A stretch of DNA of 5,711 nucleotides from Desulfobulbaceae bacterium (GTDB lineage: Bacteria; Desulfobacterota; Desulfobulbia; Desulfobulbales; Desulfobulbaceae). Below, piece after piece: positions 1-5,711 of this stretch. Each line of letters begins with the position of its first letter. The stretch's first letter is position 1. A program made the translations under genes and the position numbers. Location of the stretch: contig JALSNT010000013.1 in NCBI GenBank assembly GCA_026986885.1, forward strand, positions 1-5,711, given 5' to 3'. Below the pieces are notes generated by a model that saw only the letters and a list, made by a program, of their open reading frames with translations, did no database searches and was not told the DNA's origin.

Positions 1-2
1 CG

Positions 3-1157
3 AATCTGGTCAAGGCCGACGAGGAAGGCGGGGTGGAAAGTCTGTACGTCGATCTGGATGAATATGATGAATTTAAAGGTACTCTGCACAAAAAAGAGAG
101 GATAGCCTGCGTCAAGTGTCATTCAAACATGGACAGTGCCAGAAATCCCGTCTGCAAGGATTCCGGCCGGGTGGATTGTTCCGCCTGTCATCCTGACGAA
201 AGCAGGGTCTATCAACAGAGTGTTCACGGCAAGCTGCTTGCCAACCTGGATCCGAATGCACCGGGGTGTACGGATTGTCATGGCAAACATGCCAATATGT
301 CCAAGGCAAACCCTGATTCTCCCATAAATCCGATAAATATACCTTCGCTCTGCGGTTCCTGTCACCGGGAAGGAAAAAAAGCCGCTGTCAGGATAAAAGG
401 CAACGAGCAGAATATTGTCGCCACCTATTCCATGAGTATCCATGGGAAAGGACTGGTGAAGAGCGGTTTGCTGGTCTCAGCGACCTGTGCCAGCTGTCAT
501 ACCGGTCATTCGATTCAGCCGCCTTCAAGTCCGGCATCAACCGTTAACCGTAACCATGTGAGTGATACCTGCGAAAAGTGCCATTATGGAGTAGCCAGGA
601 AAATTAAACAATCTATTCATAATCCACCGGTCGGCGCCCCTGCTTCGCATTTTCCCGTCTGCAGTGACTGCCATTCCGCCCATGGGGTGGCAAGAGGGAC
701 GGCAGCGTCATTTCGTAAACAGCAGGCCGGCGAATGTGCAAAATGTCATGCTGAACAGGTAAGGACATATCGGGAAAGTTATCACGGCAAGGCATCAATG
801 CTGGCCGGTGGTGAACGGGCGGCGCAATGTTCCGATTGTCACGGCAGCCACTCAATCCTGGCGGCCACCGATCCGGATTCCACACTTTCCGGTGCCAATG
901 CGGTCAAGACATGCAGAAAATGTCATCCGGGGGCGAATTTAAGTTTTACCACCTATCGTACCCATGCCACCCATGGAGATAAGAAGCACAATCCCGACAT
1001 GTACTATGCATTCTGGAGCATGACCGGTCTTCTTCTGGGCACCTTTTCACTCTTTGGCCTTCATACCTTGCTCTGGTTTCCGAGGTCGTTTATGGAGCGG
1101 ATGAAAATGATAAAAAAGAGCCGCAGGGAAAAAGAATGCCGCTGTCCCAGGGATTGA
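3..1157 (+). CDS. Membrane-anchored multihaem cytochrome c (at least 10 haems), 5'-truncated by window edge
   Basis: Periplasmic electron-transfer protein. Ten CxxCH haem c sites are visible, from CVKCH (109-123) to CRKCH (912-926), in order CVKCH, CSACH, CTDCH, CGSCH, CASCH, CEKCH, CSDCH, CAKCH, CSDCH, CRKCH. Further histidines in SVHGK, SIHGK, SIHNP and SYHGK contexts are likely distal haem ligands. A single hydrophobic helix near the C-terminus (about 1003-1080) is followed by a basic tail, giving a periplasmic haem domain with a C-terminal membrane anchor. The tail ends with an unusual CRC. The frame is open to the left edge. A GTG at 33 could be read as a start, but the text around it (SLYVD..., then a region before the first visible haem) resembles the inside of cytochrome c3-family proteins, which usually have another CxxCH just upstream, so the true start and probably more haems lie outside the window. 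The cytochrome b gene 74 bp downstream is the likely membrane partner. Exact electron donor and acceptor are unknown. Confidence 0.93.
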   Translation, partial: NLVKADEEGGVESLYVDLDEYDEFKGTLHKKERIACVKCHSNMDSARNPVCKDSGRVDCSACHPDESRVYQQSVHGKLLANLDPNAPGCTDCHGKHANMSKANPDSPINPINIPSLCGSCHREGKKAAVRIKGNEQNIVATYSMSIHGKGLVKSGLLVSATCASCHTGHSIQPPSSPASTVNRNHVSDTCEKCHYGVARKIKQSIHNPPVGAPASHFPVCSDCHSAHGVARGTAASFRKQQAGECAKCHAEQVRTYRESYHGKASMLAGGERAAQCSDCHGSHSILAATDPDSTLSGANAVKTCRKCHPGANLSFTTYRTHATHGDKKHNPDMYYAFWSMTGLLLGTFSLFGLHTLLWFPRSFMERMKMIKKSRREKECRCPRD

Positions 1158-1231
1158 TTGCAACGCTCAAGTTAGGTTCAATAAATGTCCCGGTGCCGTA
1201 CCTAATGTACAAAGGAAAAAGGTAAACTGAA

Positions 1232-2077
1232 ATGAGTAATACTGAAACAGTATATGTTCAGAGGTTCAATGTTTTTGCCAGGATTTTGCATCTTACGGTG
1301 ATTGTAAGTTTTTTAACTCTTGCGCTGACCGGTATGGCCCTGAAGTTTGCCGATGAACCCTGGGCAGGTGCCATTGCCAGTTTTTTCGGCAGCTTCAGAG
1401 TGCTTGGCGTGTTGCACAGGATCGGCGCCGTCCTCACCTTCGGCTATTTTTTCCTTCATTTCATTTTAATCTATCAAAATTGGCGTAAGAGTAACAGGTC
1501 GTTTTTCAGCTTTATTATTGACAATACCGTGGGCATGGTTCCCAATCTTCAGGATGTAAAAGAAGTGGGGCAGACGCTCAAGTGGTTTGTCGGCAAAGGA
1601 CCCAGGCCGCAATACGGCCGCTGGACCTATTGGGAAAAGTTTGATTATTTTGCCGTTTTCTGGGGTGTCGCTGTTATCGGTCTTACCGGTATCTGTCTCT
1701 GGTTTCCCACCTGGGTTACCCAGTATATTCCAGGTTCCTGGTTAAATATTGCCACTATTATCCATAGCGATGAGGCCCTGCTGGCCACAGGTTTTATCTT
1801 TACCATTCATTTTTTCAACACCCATATTCGTCCTGAAAAGTGGCCCTTGGATCGGGTTATTTTTACCGGTGCCATTACTCTGGACGAATTAAAGCATGAA
1901 CGGCCCCGAGAGTATGAAATGCTTGTCCGGGAAGGTCGACTGGATGATGTAATTGTCGATAAACCGCCACGCTGGCTGGTATTGTTTGCCTATCTTTTTG
2001 GATTCACGGCCCTGACCATTGGTATGGGGCTTGTGTATCTGATTATGTACACGATTATTCAACGGACATTTGGTTGA
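1232..2077 (+). CDS. Cytochrome b, formate dehydrogenase gamma / HydC / b561-like membrane subunit
   Basis: A 281-residue integral membrane protein with about five hydrophobic helices (roughly residues 16-37, 58-80, 138-160, 172-196 and 248-275). Histidines in or near helices suit bis-His haem b ligation: H20 (RILH), H62 (LHR), H76 (FLHF), H178 (IIHSDEA), and H193/H198 (TIHFFNTH). The IHSDEALLATGF...HFFNTH pattern is typical of the dihaem b subunits that exchange electrons with the quinone pool in formate dehydrogenases, Ni-Fe hydrogenases and related complexes. ATG at 1232 is supported by a purine-rich Shine-Dalgarno (AAAGG around 1218-1222) about 9 nt upstream. Placed right after a membrane-anchored multihaem cytochrome c, it probably moves electrons between menaquinone and those haems. 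The pair resembles the fused multihaem c plus cytochrome b layout of Geobacter CbcL, split into two genes; this comparison is by architecture only. Direction of electron flow cannot be read from sequence. Confidence 0.9.
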   Translation: MSNTETVYVQRFNVFARILHLTVIVSFLTLALTGMALKFADEPWAGAIASFFGSFRVLGVLHRIGAVLTFGYFFLHFILIYQNWRKSNRSFFSFIIDNTVGMVPNLQDVKEVGQTLKWFVGKGPRPQYGRWTYWEKFDYFAVFWGVAVIGLTGICLWFPTWVTQYIPGSWLNIATIIHSDEALLATGFIFTIHFFNTHIRPEKWPLDRVIFTGAITLDELKHERPREYEMLVREGRLDDVIVDKPPRWLVLFAYLFGFTALTIGMGLVYLIMYTIIQRTFG

Positions 2078-2123
2078 ACCAGGTCGGTTCTGTTTATGGA
2101 GATGGCAAGTAGTTTCTGTCGAG

Positions 2124-2447
2124 ATGAAAAACAAACTACCTGTTCATACTCGCCTTGGCGGATTTTTCTGCAGAGGAATATTGATTATTTTAGCTCTCTT
2201 TATGTTGAAAAATTGTGTAAGCGCTGTGTATTACGGAAGAAAAACGAGTAATCAGGAAATTGCTCGTTCATATGCGGCCGGATATGCCCGCGGCAGTGAA
2301 GATGGTGAATATATTGTCGATCAACCTGAAAAAAGTATTAATGTAAATCCACTTCTTAGAAGGTCCTATCTGCAGGGGTTTCGCGACGGCAGAGATTCAA
2401 AACTGATACAGGGGAAACAAGAGTATAGTCCTAAAGGAAAACAATGA
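2124..2447 (+). CDS. Small membrane-anchored hypothetical protein with duplicated SYxxG-aromatic motif
   Basis: Not recognised. With the ATG at 2124 the product is 107 residues: a short basic N-terminus, one hydrophobic segment (about residues 12-30) and a polar, probably periplasmic, remainder. Two similar segments occur about 32 residues apart: RSYAAGYARGSEDG (48-61) and RSYLQGFRDGRDS (80-92), sharing RSYxxG[YF]xxGxxD. The start is uncertain. The frame is open back to a TTG at 2070, which would overlap the cytochrome b gene by 8 bp and add 18 residues with no clear benefit; no strong Shine-Dalgarno is seen before either start. The ATG choice places the hydrophobic segment like a signal anchor. 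Its stop overlaps the rhodanese start (ATGA at 2444-2447), implying translational coupling and membership of the same operon. It could be an accessory subunit or assembly factor of the cytochrome complex, but nothing in the sequence shows a function. Confidence 0.75.
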   Translation: MKNKLPVHTRLGGFFCRGILIILALFMLKNCVSAVYYGRKTSNQEIARSYAAGYARGSEDGEYIVDQPEKSINVNPLLRRSYLQGFRDGRDSKLIQGKQEYSPKGKQ

Positions 2448-3223
2448 AAAAAATACGTCTGCTACTTGTAATATCCGCTTTATTGTTCTGCGGTATGGGC
2501 GGGAGTCCCGCCCGGTTGTCTGCTGCCGCTATTGATATCCCGACTATTGAAGCGGATGCCTTGAAATATGAATTGTATCACGGCCCTCCAATGGTGCTGG
2601 CCAATGCTTTGAGCCCCATAGAATTCAAGGATTTAACCATCAGGGGTTCGGTTAATATTCCATCGAGTAAAGTGGTGGGCAATGCCAATCTGCCCAAGGA
2701 TAAAAATACCCTGCTGGTTTTTTTCTGCAAGGGACCGGGTTGACTCAAAAGTCCGGAAGCTGCCAGGAAGGCAGTGAAGCTTGGCTATACCAACGTTAAA
2801 GTATATAAAGGAGGTCTGCCGGACTGGATCAGAAGACGGTATCCTGTTATGCGAACGGTGGAATATCCAAAAGCAGCCATTCCCATGATTTACCCGGAAG
2901 AGGTCTATAAAAAACTCTCCCAGGTTGTCATACTTGATATCGGCGGGCCGGAATTGAGAAAAATTGGAGAGTTTAAACAGGGTGATGTCTTTCATATTCC
3001 ACTGGATGATCTTGAGGATAAGTATAAGGCGCTTCCCCGGAATAAAAAAATAGTCATTGTTGATGTCATGGGGAAACAGGAGAATATTGCCGGCAGATTT
3101 TTAACCATGAAAGGATATAAAAATCTGGCGGAAATGGCTGGTGGCGGTCGGGCATGGTTCAAGGTCGTCCGGGTTAATGAGATGGACCAGAAAAACGTTG
3201 GCCGGCAAGAGAAAAGAAAATAG
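2444..3223 (+). CDS. Periplasmic tandem rhodanese, putative selenoprotein (in-frame TGA at 2741-2743 read as Sec100)
   Basis: Read through the TGA, this is one 259-residue protein. A signal peptide (KKIR, hydrophobic stretch, likely cut near LSAAA, about residue 28) predicts export. Rhodanese domain 1 covers about residues 32-135, with NIPSS after the SPIEF region, an active-site strand LLVFFC ending at Cys95, then KGPG and TGA (residue 100), LKSPEAARKAVKLGY, and the GGLPDW signature (123-128). Domain 2 (about 148-245) keeps the fold pattern (VVILDIGGPE, IVIVDVMGKQ, GGGRAWF) but has Asp207 or a neighbour where the catalytic Cys should be, so it is probably non-catalytic. Deltaproteobacterial relatives commonly have C-x-G-P-x-C at the active loop; the TGA replaces that second Cys. 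A SECIS-like hairpin follows. Without readthrough the first part would end inside the active-site loop. The ATG is backed by AAAGGA at 2433-2438 and overlaps the upstream stop (ATGA). Rhodanese chemistry is sulfane-sulfur transfer; a Cys/Sec pair could also act in thiol-selenol redox. The alternative, a nonsense mutation, is less likely given the intact frame. Confidence 0.85.
2757..2782 (+). promoter_or_regulatory. Candidate bacterial SECIS hairpin for Sec insertion
   Basis: Just after the in-frame TGA, CTGCC (2760-2764) pairs perfectly with GGCAG (2770-2774) around the loop AGGAA. An outer AAG/CTT helix (2757-2759 with 2780-2782) can add on with a 3'-side bulge. The stem begins 17 nt and the loop 22 nt past the last base of TGA, within the range known for bacterial SECIS elements, and G is the second loop base, as SelB-bound loops usually require. 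The TGA is followed by C, a poor termination context favoured at Sec codons. The hairpin lies inside the coding sequence, as in bacteria generally. Its structure is inferred by eye. Confidence 0.65.
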
Positions 3224-3248
3224 GTTTTTTGTTTTTGTTTTGCGGATC

Positions 3249-3263
3249 ATCGGCTGAGCCGAT
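3249..3263 (+). other. Short perfect hairpin downstream of the rhodanese gene
   Basis: ATCGGC (3249-3254) and GCCGAT (3258-3263) form a 6-bp stem with a TGA triloop 26 nt after the rhodanese stop. No T-run follows, so it is not itself an intrinsic terminator. It could protect the mRNA 3' end or help the stronger hairpin downstream; role unknown. Confidence 0.4.
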
Positions 3264-3282
3264 ATATTACCTTTACAACATG

Positions 3283-3328
3283 AAACCGTCCACTGATCCG
3301 AAAGATTGGTGGACGGTTTTTGTTTTTT
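3283..3328 (+). terminator. Strong intrinsic terminator of the cytochrome-rhodanese operon
   Basis: A 16-bp stem (3283-3298 with 3304-3319, two G-U wobbles) closes on a CGAAA loop and runs into a T-rich tract TTGTTTTTT. It lies 60 nt after the rhodanese stop and separates that operon from the pentapeptide-repeat gene. Confidence 0.9.
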
Positions 3329-3331
3329 GTT

Positions 3332-3354
3332 GCCGGCTGCCGGCTAAATTTTTT
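3332..3354 (+). terminator. Possible second, weaker terminator hairpin
   Basis: GCCGG (3332-3336) and CCGGC (3340-3344) form a 5-bp GC-only stem with a CTG loop, followed by TAAATTTTTT. It is placed immediately after the strong terminator and may act as back-up. The stem is short, so this is tentative. Confidence 0.4.
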
Positions 3355-3372
3355 CCATGGTGTTTGTTTTGT

Positions 3373-3407
3373 TTGTAACCGGGCGATAAGATGTGTATAT
3401 ATATAAT
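3373..3407 (+). promoter_or_regulatory. Candidate promoter for the pentapeptide-repeat gene
   Basis: The intergenic region after the terminators is AT-rich. TTGTAA (3373-3378), a 17-bp spacer and TATATA (3396-3401) each match 4 of 6 consensus bases. An exact TATAAT sits at 3402-3407 but has no good -35 at normal spacing. A promoter is expected here because the upstream operon is terminated. The resulting leader to the ATG at 3520 would be about 110 nt. AT-rich DNA often yields such matches by chance. Confidence 0.35.
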
Positions 3408-3519
3408 GTTGCAAATGTGAATAAAAAATGATTACTTCGATATATTAGTGGGTTAATAGATTCTTAACGGCTTTTTGTCTTTGAGGTCTTTGACGTGCCC
3501 GGGACGGAGGCTAAGGACC

Positions 3520-5049
3520 ATGAAAGTAAAAAAAATTGAAATATATGTTACATGCTGCCTGCTTGCGGGTTGCTTTGTGGGGAGTGGTTACTCTGCGCCG
3601 ATAGGTTCCGGCAGGCCGATTGTCCAGAAAAATTTTCAACGGTTGATCAGCAGTAACGGTTGTCCGGGGTGTGATCTTGCCGGTGCGGTTTTAACCCGGG
3701 TTAATCTGTCGGGCGCTGATCTTTCAGGGGCCAATCTTGCCGGTGCCAAACTCAACCTTGCCGATCTTTCCGGGGCAAACCTTTCCGGTGCCAATCTGCA
3801 AGGGGCAAGTCTTGGCGGCGTTGATCTTGCCGGTGCTGATTTGACAGGTGCCAATCTGACCGGTGCCGTTCTGCAGGGAGCATATCTGAAGGGTGCGAAA
3901 CTGGATGGCACTGTCAGGGAAATAACAACCGGGGGCCGGGACAGTATCGACACCGGCGAAATGGTTTTTGTCCCCAATGCACAACGGTCAAAACCAGCGC
4001 CTTACAGCCAGGATGCCGCCGTTGCAGAGCCATATTCTTCCAGTGCGGCTCCGGCAACTGTCGGAAAAATAAATAGCCCGGAGGGGAGGGCGGAGAATGC
4101 AAAGCAACCTCCCGGCTCCTCCCTGACAGTTTCCAAACATCCTGTCACCATGGGAGAAGTCATTGTGCCCGCGACCGTGACTGCCGCAGCAGATGTCAAA
4201 AAAAATCGTGAAAAAAAGATAGTTGTTCTTGATGAGCGCAACAAGCAGGCAGTTGTCACCAAGCTGGAAAAGAAACAGGTACAGGCGACTTCCGGCGGTG
4301 TTGATGCCGGTTCTCCGGTTCATGATATGATCGCCCGGATTGAGGCGGATACTCCAGGAGAAAATACGGGGACAACAATGAAAAACAGTTCCGGAGCCGC
4401 TGGCTTGGGGAAAAGCGGGCAAACTTTGCAGAGTTCCGCTGTCGAGAAAAAAGCAATGCAACAGACCCCATCTCTGGATGAGTCTTCTTCACCGGTACAA
4501 CCTGCCGCGAGTGTAACAAATGTAAAGAAAACCGCAGACAGGCATGGGCAGCAAACATCACCGGCTCATACGGGACAGGTGTCCGCCGGCCCTGCTTCTG
4601 CTGCAGCTTCCCGGGACACAACAACCGCGGAACAGGATGAGGGAAAAATAAAAAAAGCGGTAAAGTCACTGCTGTATACCGTGGAAACTCCTGCCCGGGC
4701 CGCTGCCGACAAACAGGCTGCCGTAGAGCGGTTGCTGGATGATGATTTCTGTGTGGAGTGTGACCTCGCCGGTGTGGATCTGTCCGGTAGACGCCTTAAG
4801 GGTGATGATCTTGAACGGGCCGACCTTGCGGGTGCCGATCTTTCGAACGCCAATCTTTCCGGGGCAAATCTTAAGGGCGCCAATCTCTCCGGTGCCAATC
4901 TCAGAGGTGCTGATCTATCTGCAAGTGATCTTTATAAGGCTGATCTTGCCGGTGCCGATTTAACCGGCGCAGACCTGACGGACGCTGCGACCGATTCAGC
5001 TGATTTTACCGGTGCAAAAGGGGTATCTATGCCGGTTCCTGAAAAATAA
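3520..5049 (+). CDS. Exported pentapeptide-repeat protein with two CxxC-capped repeat blocks (possible lipoprotein)
   Basis: The ATG at 3520 gives 509 residues and is preceded by GGAGG (3506-3510, 9-nt spacing). The frame extends upstream to a TTG at 3475, but that would bury the signal peptide. The N-terminus is basic (KVKK) then hydrophobic, with a perfect lipobox LAGC at residues 15-18, so Cys18 may be lipidated; a type I cleavage near SGYSA is also possible. Block 1 is CPGC (48-51) followed by 16 consecutive pentapeptides (52-131) of the [DN]LSGA/NLTGA type. A linker of about 280 residues (132-410), rich in Ala, Ser, Thr, Gln, Lys and Pro, has no recognisable domain. Block 2 is CVEC (411-414) followed by 17 pentapeptides (415-499), one of them degenerate (ATDSA). 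Pentapeptides form right-handed quadrilateral beta helices, so each block should be a rod of about four coils. The function is unknown; the design suits a periplasmic or cell-surface scaffold. DNA-gyrase-mimic (Qnr/MfpA-like) activity is unlikely for an exported protein. No clear terminator follows it. Confidence 0.88.
   Translation: MKVKKIEIYVTCCLLAGCFVGSGYSAPIGSGRPIVQKNFQRLISSNGCPGCDLAGAVLTRVNLSGADLSGANLAGAKLNLADLSGANLSGANLQGASLGGVDLAGADLTGANLTGAVLQGAYLKGAKLDGTVREITTGGRDSIDTGEMVFVPNAQRSKPAPYSQDAAVAEPYSSSAAPATVGKINSPEGRAENAKQPPGSSLTVSKHPVTMGEVIVPATVTAAADVKKNREKKIVVLDERNKQAVVTKLEKKQVQATSGGVDAGSPVHDMIARIEADTPGENTGTTMKNSSGAAGLGKSGQTLQSSAVEKKAMQQTPSLDESSSPVQPAASVTNVKKTADRHGQQTSPAHTGQVSAGPASAAASRDTTTAEQDEGKIKKAVKSLLYTVETPARAAADKQAAVERLLDDDFCVECDLAGVDLSGRRLKGDDLERADLAGADLSNANLSGANLKGANLSGANLRGADLSASDLYKADLAGADLTGADLTDAATDSADFTGAKGVSMPVPEK
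3673..3912 (+). repeat. 15-bp coding repeats, pentapeptide block 1
   Basis: Sixteen in-frame 15-bp units encode A(D/N)LXX-type pentapeptides with central Leu and mostly Gly-Ala ending each unit. The shared DNA core is close to GCCGGTGCCAATCTT. Units differ in synonymous positions, so the array is old or under protein-level selection, not a recent slippage product. Confidence 0.85.
4762..5016 (+). repeat. 15-bp coding repeats, pentapeptide block 2
   Basis: Seventeen in-frame 15-bp units, the last few less regular ([10 protein letters not shown]). The second and third units ([10 protein letters not shown]) carry unusual charged residues compared with block 1. The block starts immediately after a CxxC, as block 1 does. 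Confidence 0.85.
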
Positions 5050-5141
5050 TGGATGCACGGCCGGCATGACTTTCTCTCCTGAATTGAATTTAGGTCTCTG
5101 CAGGTTGCCGCGTGGCGTTGTTCGTCCATGGATAAATATTC

Positions 5142-5170
5142 TTGACAGAATTTTATTTATTCGATATTAA
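5142..5170 (+). promoter_or_regulatory. Sigma-70 promoter for rpsT
   Basis: TTGACA (5142-5147) is a perfect -35 box; a 17-bp AT-rich spacer separates it from TATTAA (5165-5170), a good -10 box. Expected transcription start is about 5177, giving a leader of about 155 nt before the rpsT ATG. Confidence 0.75.
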
Positions 5171-5176
5171 AGAAGG

Positions 5177-5332
5177 TTTGAAATAATTGTCATTGTTGCA
5201 GAAAAACATCCACTAACGATGGAAAGTAACCTGGTTATTTTTGCCTTTGTCAACTAAGAACAGTTTGTAACTGTTTGTGATTTTTTATATTTTATAATTT
5301 GACCTCCCTGCCGGGGGAAGAAGGAGTTTTAT
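5177..5332 (+). promoter_or_regulatory. Long rpsT leader with a hairpin and T-run
   Basis: The predicted leader contains a perfect 7-bp stem AACAGTT (5259-5265) / AACTGTT (5269-5275) with a TGT loop, followed shortly by TTTTTT (5281-5286). This could be a weak attenuator, though the stem is AT-rich. Near the ribosome site, CTCC (5304-5307) could pair with GGAG (5323-5326) of the Shine-Dalgarno AAGGAG, or TCCC (5305-5308) with GGGA (5315-5318). E. coli S20 is known to repress its own translation; whether this leader does so is inference. Confidence 0.4.
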
Positions 5333-5605
5333 ATGGCAAACCATAAATCCGCAATGAAAAGAGACCGTCAATCCAAGGTGCGTCGTCTTCGCAATCGTAT
5401 GAATAAAGCAAAGATGAAGACAGTCGTTCGCCGGGTTGAAGATGCTCTGCTTGCCGGTTCGGAAGAAGCAGCCAAAAAGGCCCTGGCCCAGGCGATTCCG
5501 GTTATTCAGAAAACCGCGTCCAAAGGAAGTATCCATAAAAGAGCAGCATCCCGTAAGGTTTCCCGTTTAACAAGGAGAGTGAACAGGATGCAGCCCCTTG
5601 GGTAA
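5333..5605 (+). CDS. rpsT: 30S ribosomal protein S20
   Basis: A 90-residue, very basic protein, close to the usual S20 length of 87-90. It begins MANHKSAMKRDRQS and has the family's Arg/Lys-rich first helix (RRLRNRMNKAKMKT), the acidic-alanine middle (EEAAKKALAQAI) and the KGSIHKRAASRKVSRL segment ending in a basic helix. S20 binds 16S rRNA near the 5' domain and helix 44 and is a primary binder in 30S assembly. The start is clear: AAGGAG (5321-5326) lies 6 nt before the ATG. It is a single-gene unit with its own promoter and terminator. Confidence 0.98.
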   Translation: MANHKSAMKRDRQSKVRRLRNRMNKAKMKTVVRRVEDALLAGSEEAAKKALAQAIPVIQKTASKGSIHKRAASRKVSRLTRRVNRMQPLG

Positions 5606-5619
5606 AGGGTCTTTTTTTT
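5595..5619 (+). terminator. Small hairpin plus T-run overlapping the rpsT stop
   Basis: CCCTT (5595-5599) and AAGGG (5605-5609) form a 5-bp stem with a GGGTA loop, followed by TCTTTTTTT. It overlaps the last codons and stop of rpsT, so translating ribosomes would hinder it; it may end transcripts only partly. Confidence 0.4.
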
Positions 5620-5634
5620 ATTTTGCAAGACAAT

Positions 5635-5670
5635 AAGCCATGGGAGCCGTTTGCTTCCATGGCTTTTTTT
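5635..5670 (+). terminator. Strong intrinsic terminator of rpsT
   Basis: A 13-bp stem AAGCCATGGGAGC (5635-5647) / GCTTCCATGGCTT (5653-5665), with one G-U wobble and a CGTTT loop, runs directly into a T-run of seven (5664-5670). It lies 30 nt past the rpsT stop. Confidence 0.92.
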
Positions 5671-5711
5671 ATTCTTTTTTAAGCATTGAAAATATCCTGA
5701 TTCGATATGTA

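Noticed and set aside
33..35. GTG as the true start of the cytochrome c gene
   Set aside because: The frame is open to the window edge, there is no signal peptide after it, and the local sequence looks internal to a multihaem cytochrome.
1172..1205. Inverted repeat TTAGGT...ACCTAA between the two cytochrome genes
   Set aside because: Only 6 bp with a 22-nt loop and no T-run; too weak to call an operator or terminator.
2774..3223. A separate 149-residue gene starting at GTG 2774 downstream of a truncated rhodanese
   Set aside because: It would begin inside a rhodanese active-site helix, has no ribosome site, and is in the same frame as the upstream half; one readthrough selenoprotein explains both halves better.
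3636..3977. Long open frames on the minus strand opposite the pentapeptide repeats, also at 4566-4898
   Set aside because: They are repetitive shadows of the 15-bp coding repeats, with no ribosome sites and no sensible protein signature.
3661..5016. CRISPR-like or tandem DNA repeat array
   Set aside because: The periodicity is 15 bp, in frame, and encodes pentapeptides; there are no spacers.
5056..5070. Hairpin after the pentapeptide gene as a terminator
   Set aside because: The stem is only about 4 bp around CGGCCG and no T-run follows.
5671..5711. End of a minus-strand gene entering from the right edge (short open tail ending at a TAA)
   Set aside because: About 10 codons are visible, more than one minus-strand frame is open, and no family can be recognised.

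Overview
The window looks like part of an anaerobic, probably sulfate-reducing, deltaproteobacterial genome (Desulfobulbales-like). This is inferred from a membrane-anchored multihaem cytochrome c next to a dihaem-type cytochrome b, a periplasmic rhodanese that appears to use selenocysteine, and moderate GC content. The sequence alone cannot fix the species.

Left half (1-3328), one rightward operon of four genes. (1) A decahaem-or-larger cytochrome c, cut by the left edge, with a C-terminal membrane anchor. (2) A five-helix cytochrome b of the formate dehydrogenase gamma / HydC / b561 type. (3) A small unrecognised membrane-anchored protein with a duplicated SYxxG-aromatic motif. (4) A two-domain exported rhodanese, overlapping gene 3 by ATGA. 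The rhodanese frame has one in-frame TGA at 2741-2743. It lies five residues after the active-site Cys, where a second Cys is expected in related proteins, and a bacterial SECIS-like hairpin begins 17 nt after it. The best reading is one 259-residue selenoprotein (Cys95/Sec100), not two ORFs or a pseudogene. A strong 16-bp terminator closes the operon. Together the genes suggest a quinone/periplasm electron-transfer complex with a linked periplasmic sulfur or redox enzyme; the functional link is inference.

Middle (3329-5049). After an AT-rich intergenic region with a weak candidate promoter comes a 509-residue exported, possibly lipidated, pentapeptide-repeat protein shaped like a dumbbell. 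Blocks of 16 and 17 consecutive pentapeptides, each capped by CxxC, are separated by a roughly 280-residue low-complexity linker.

Right end (5050-5711). A near-consensus sigma-70 promoter (TTGACA, 17 bp, TATTAA) drives rpsT (ribosomal protein S20) through a leader of about 155 nt that contains a hairpin and a T-run. A strong intrinsic terminator follows rpsT. The last 40 bases hold nothing that can be assigned.
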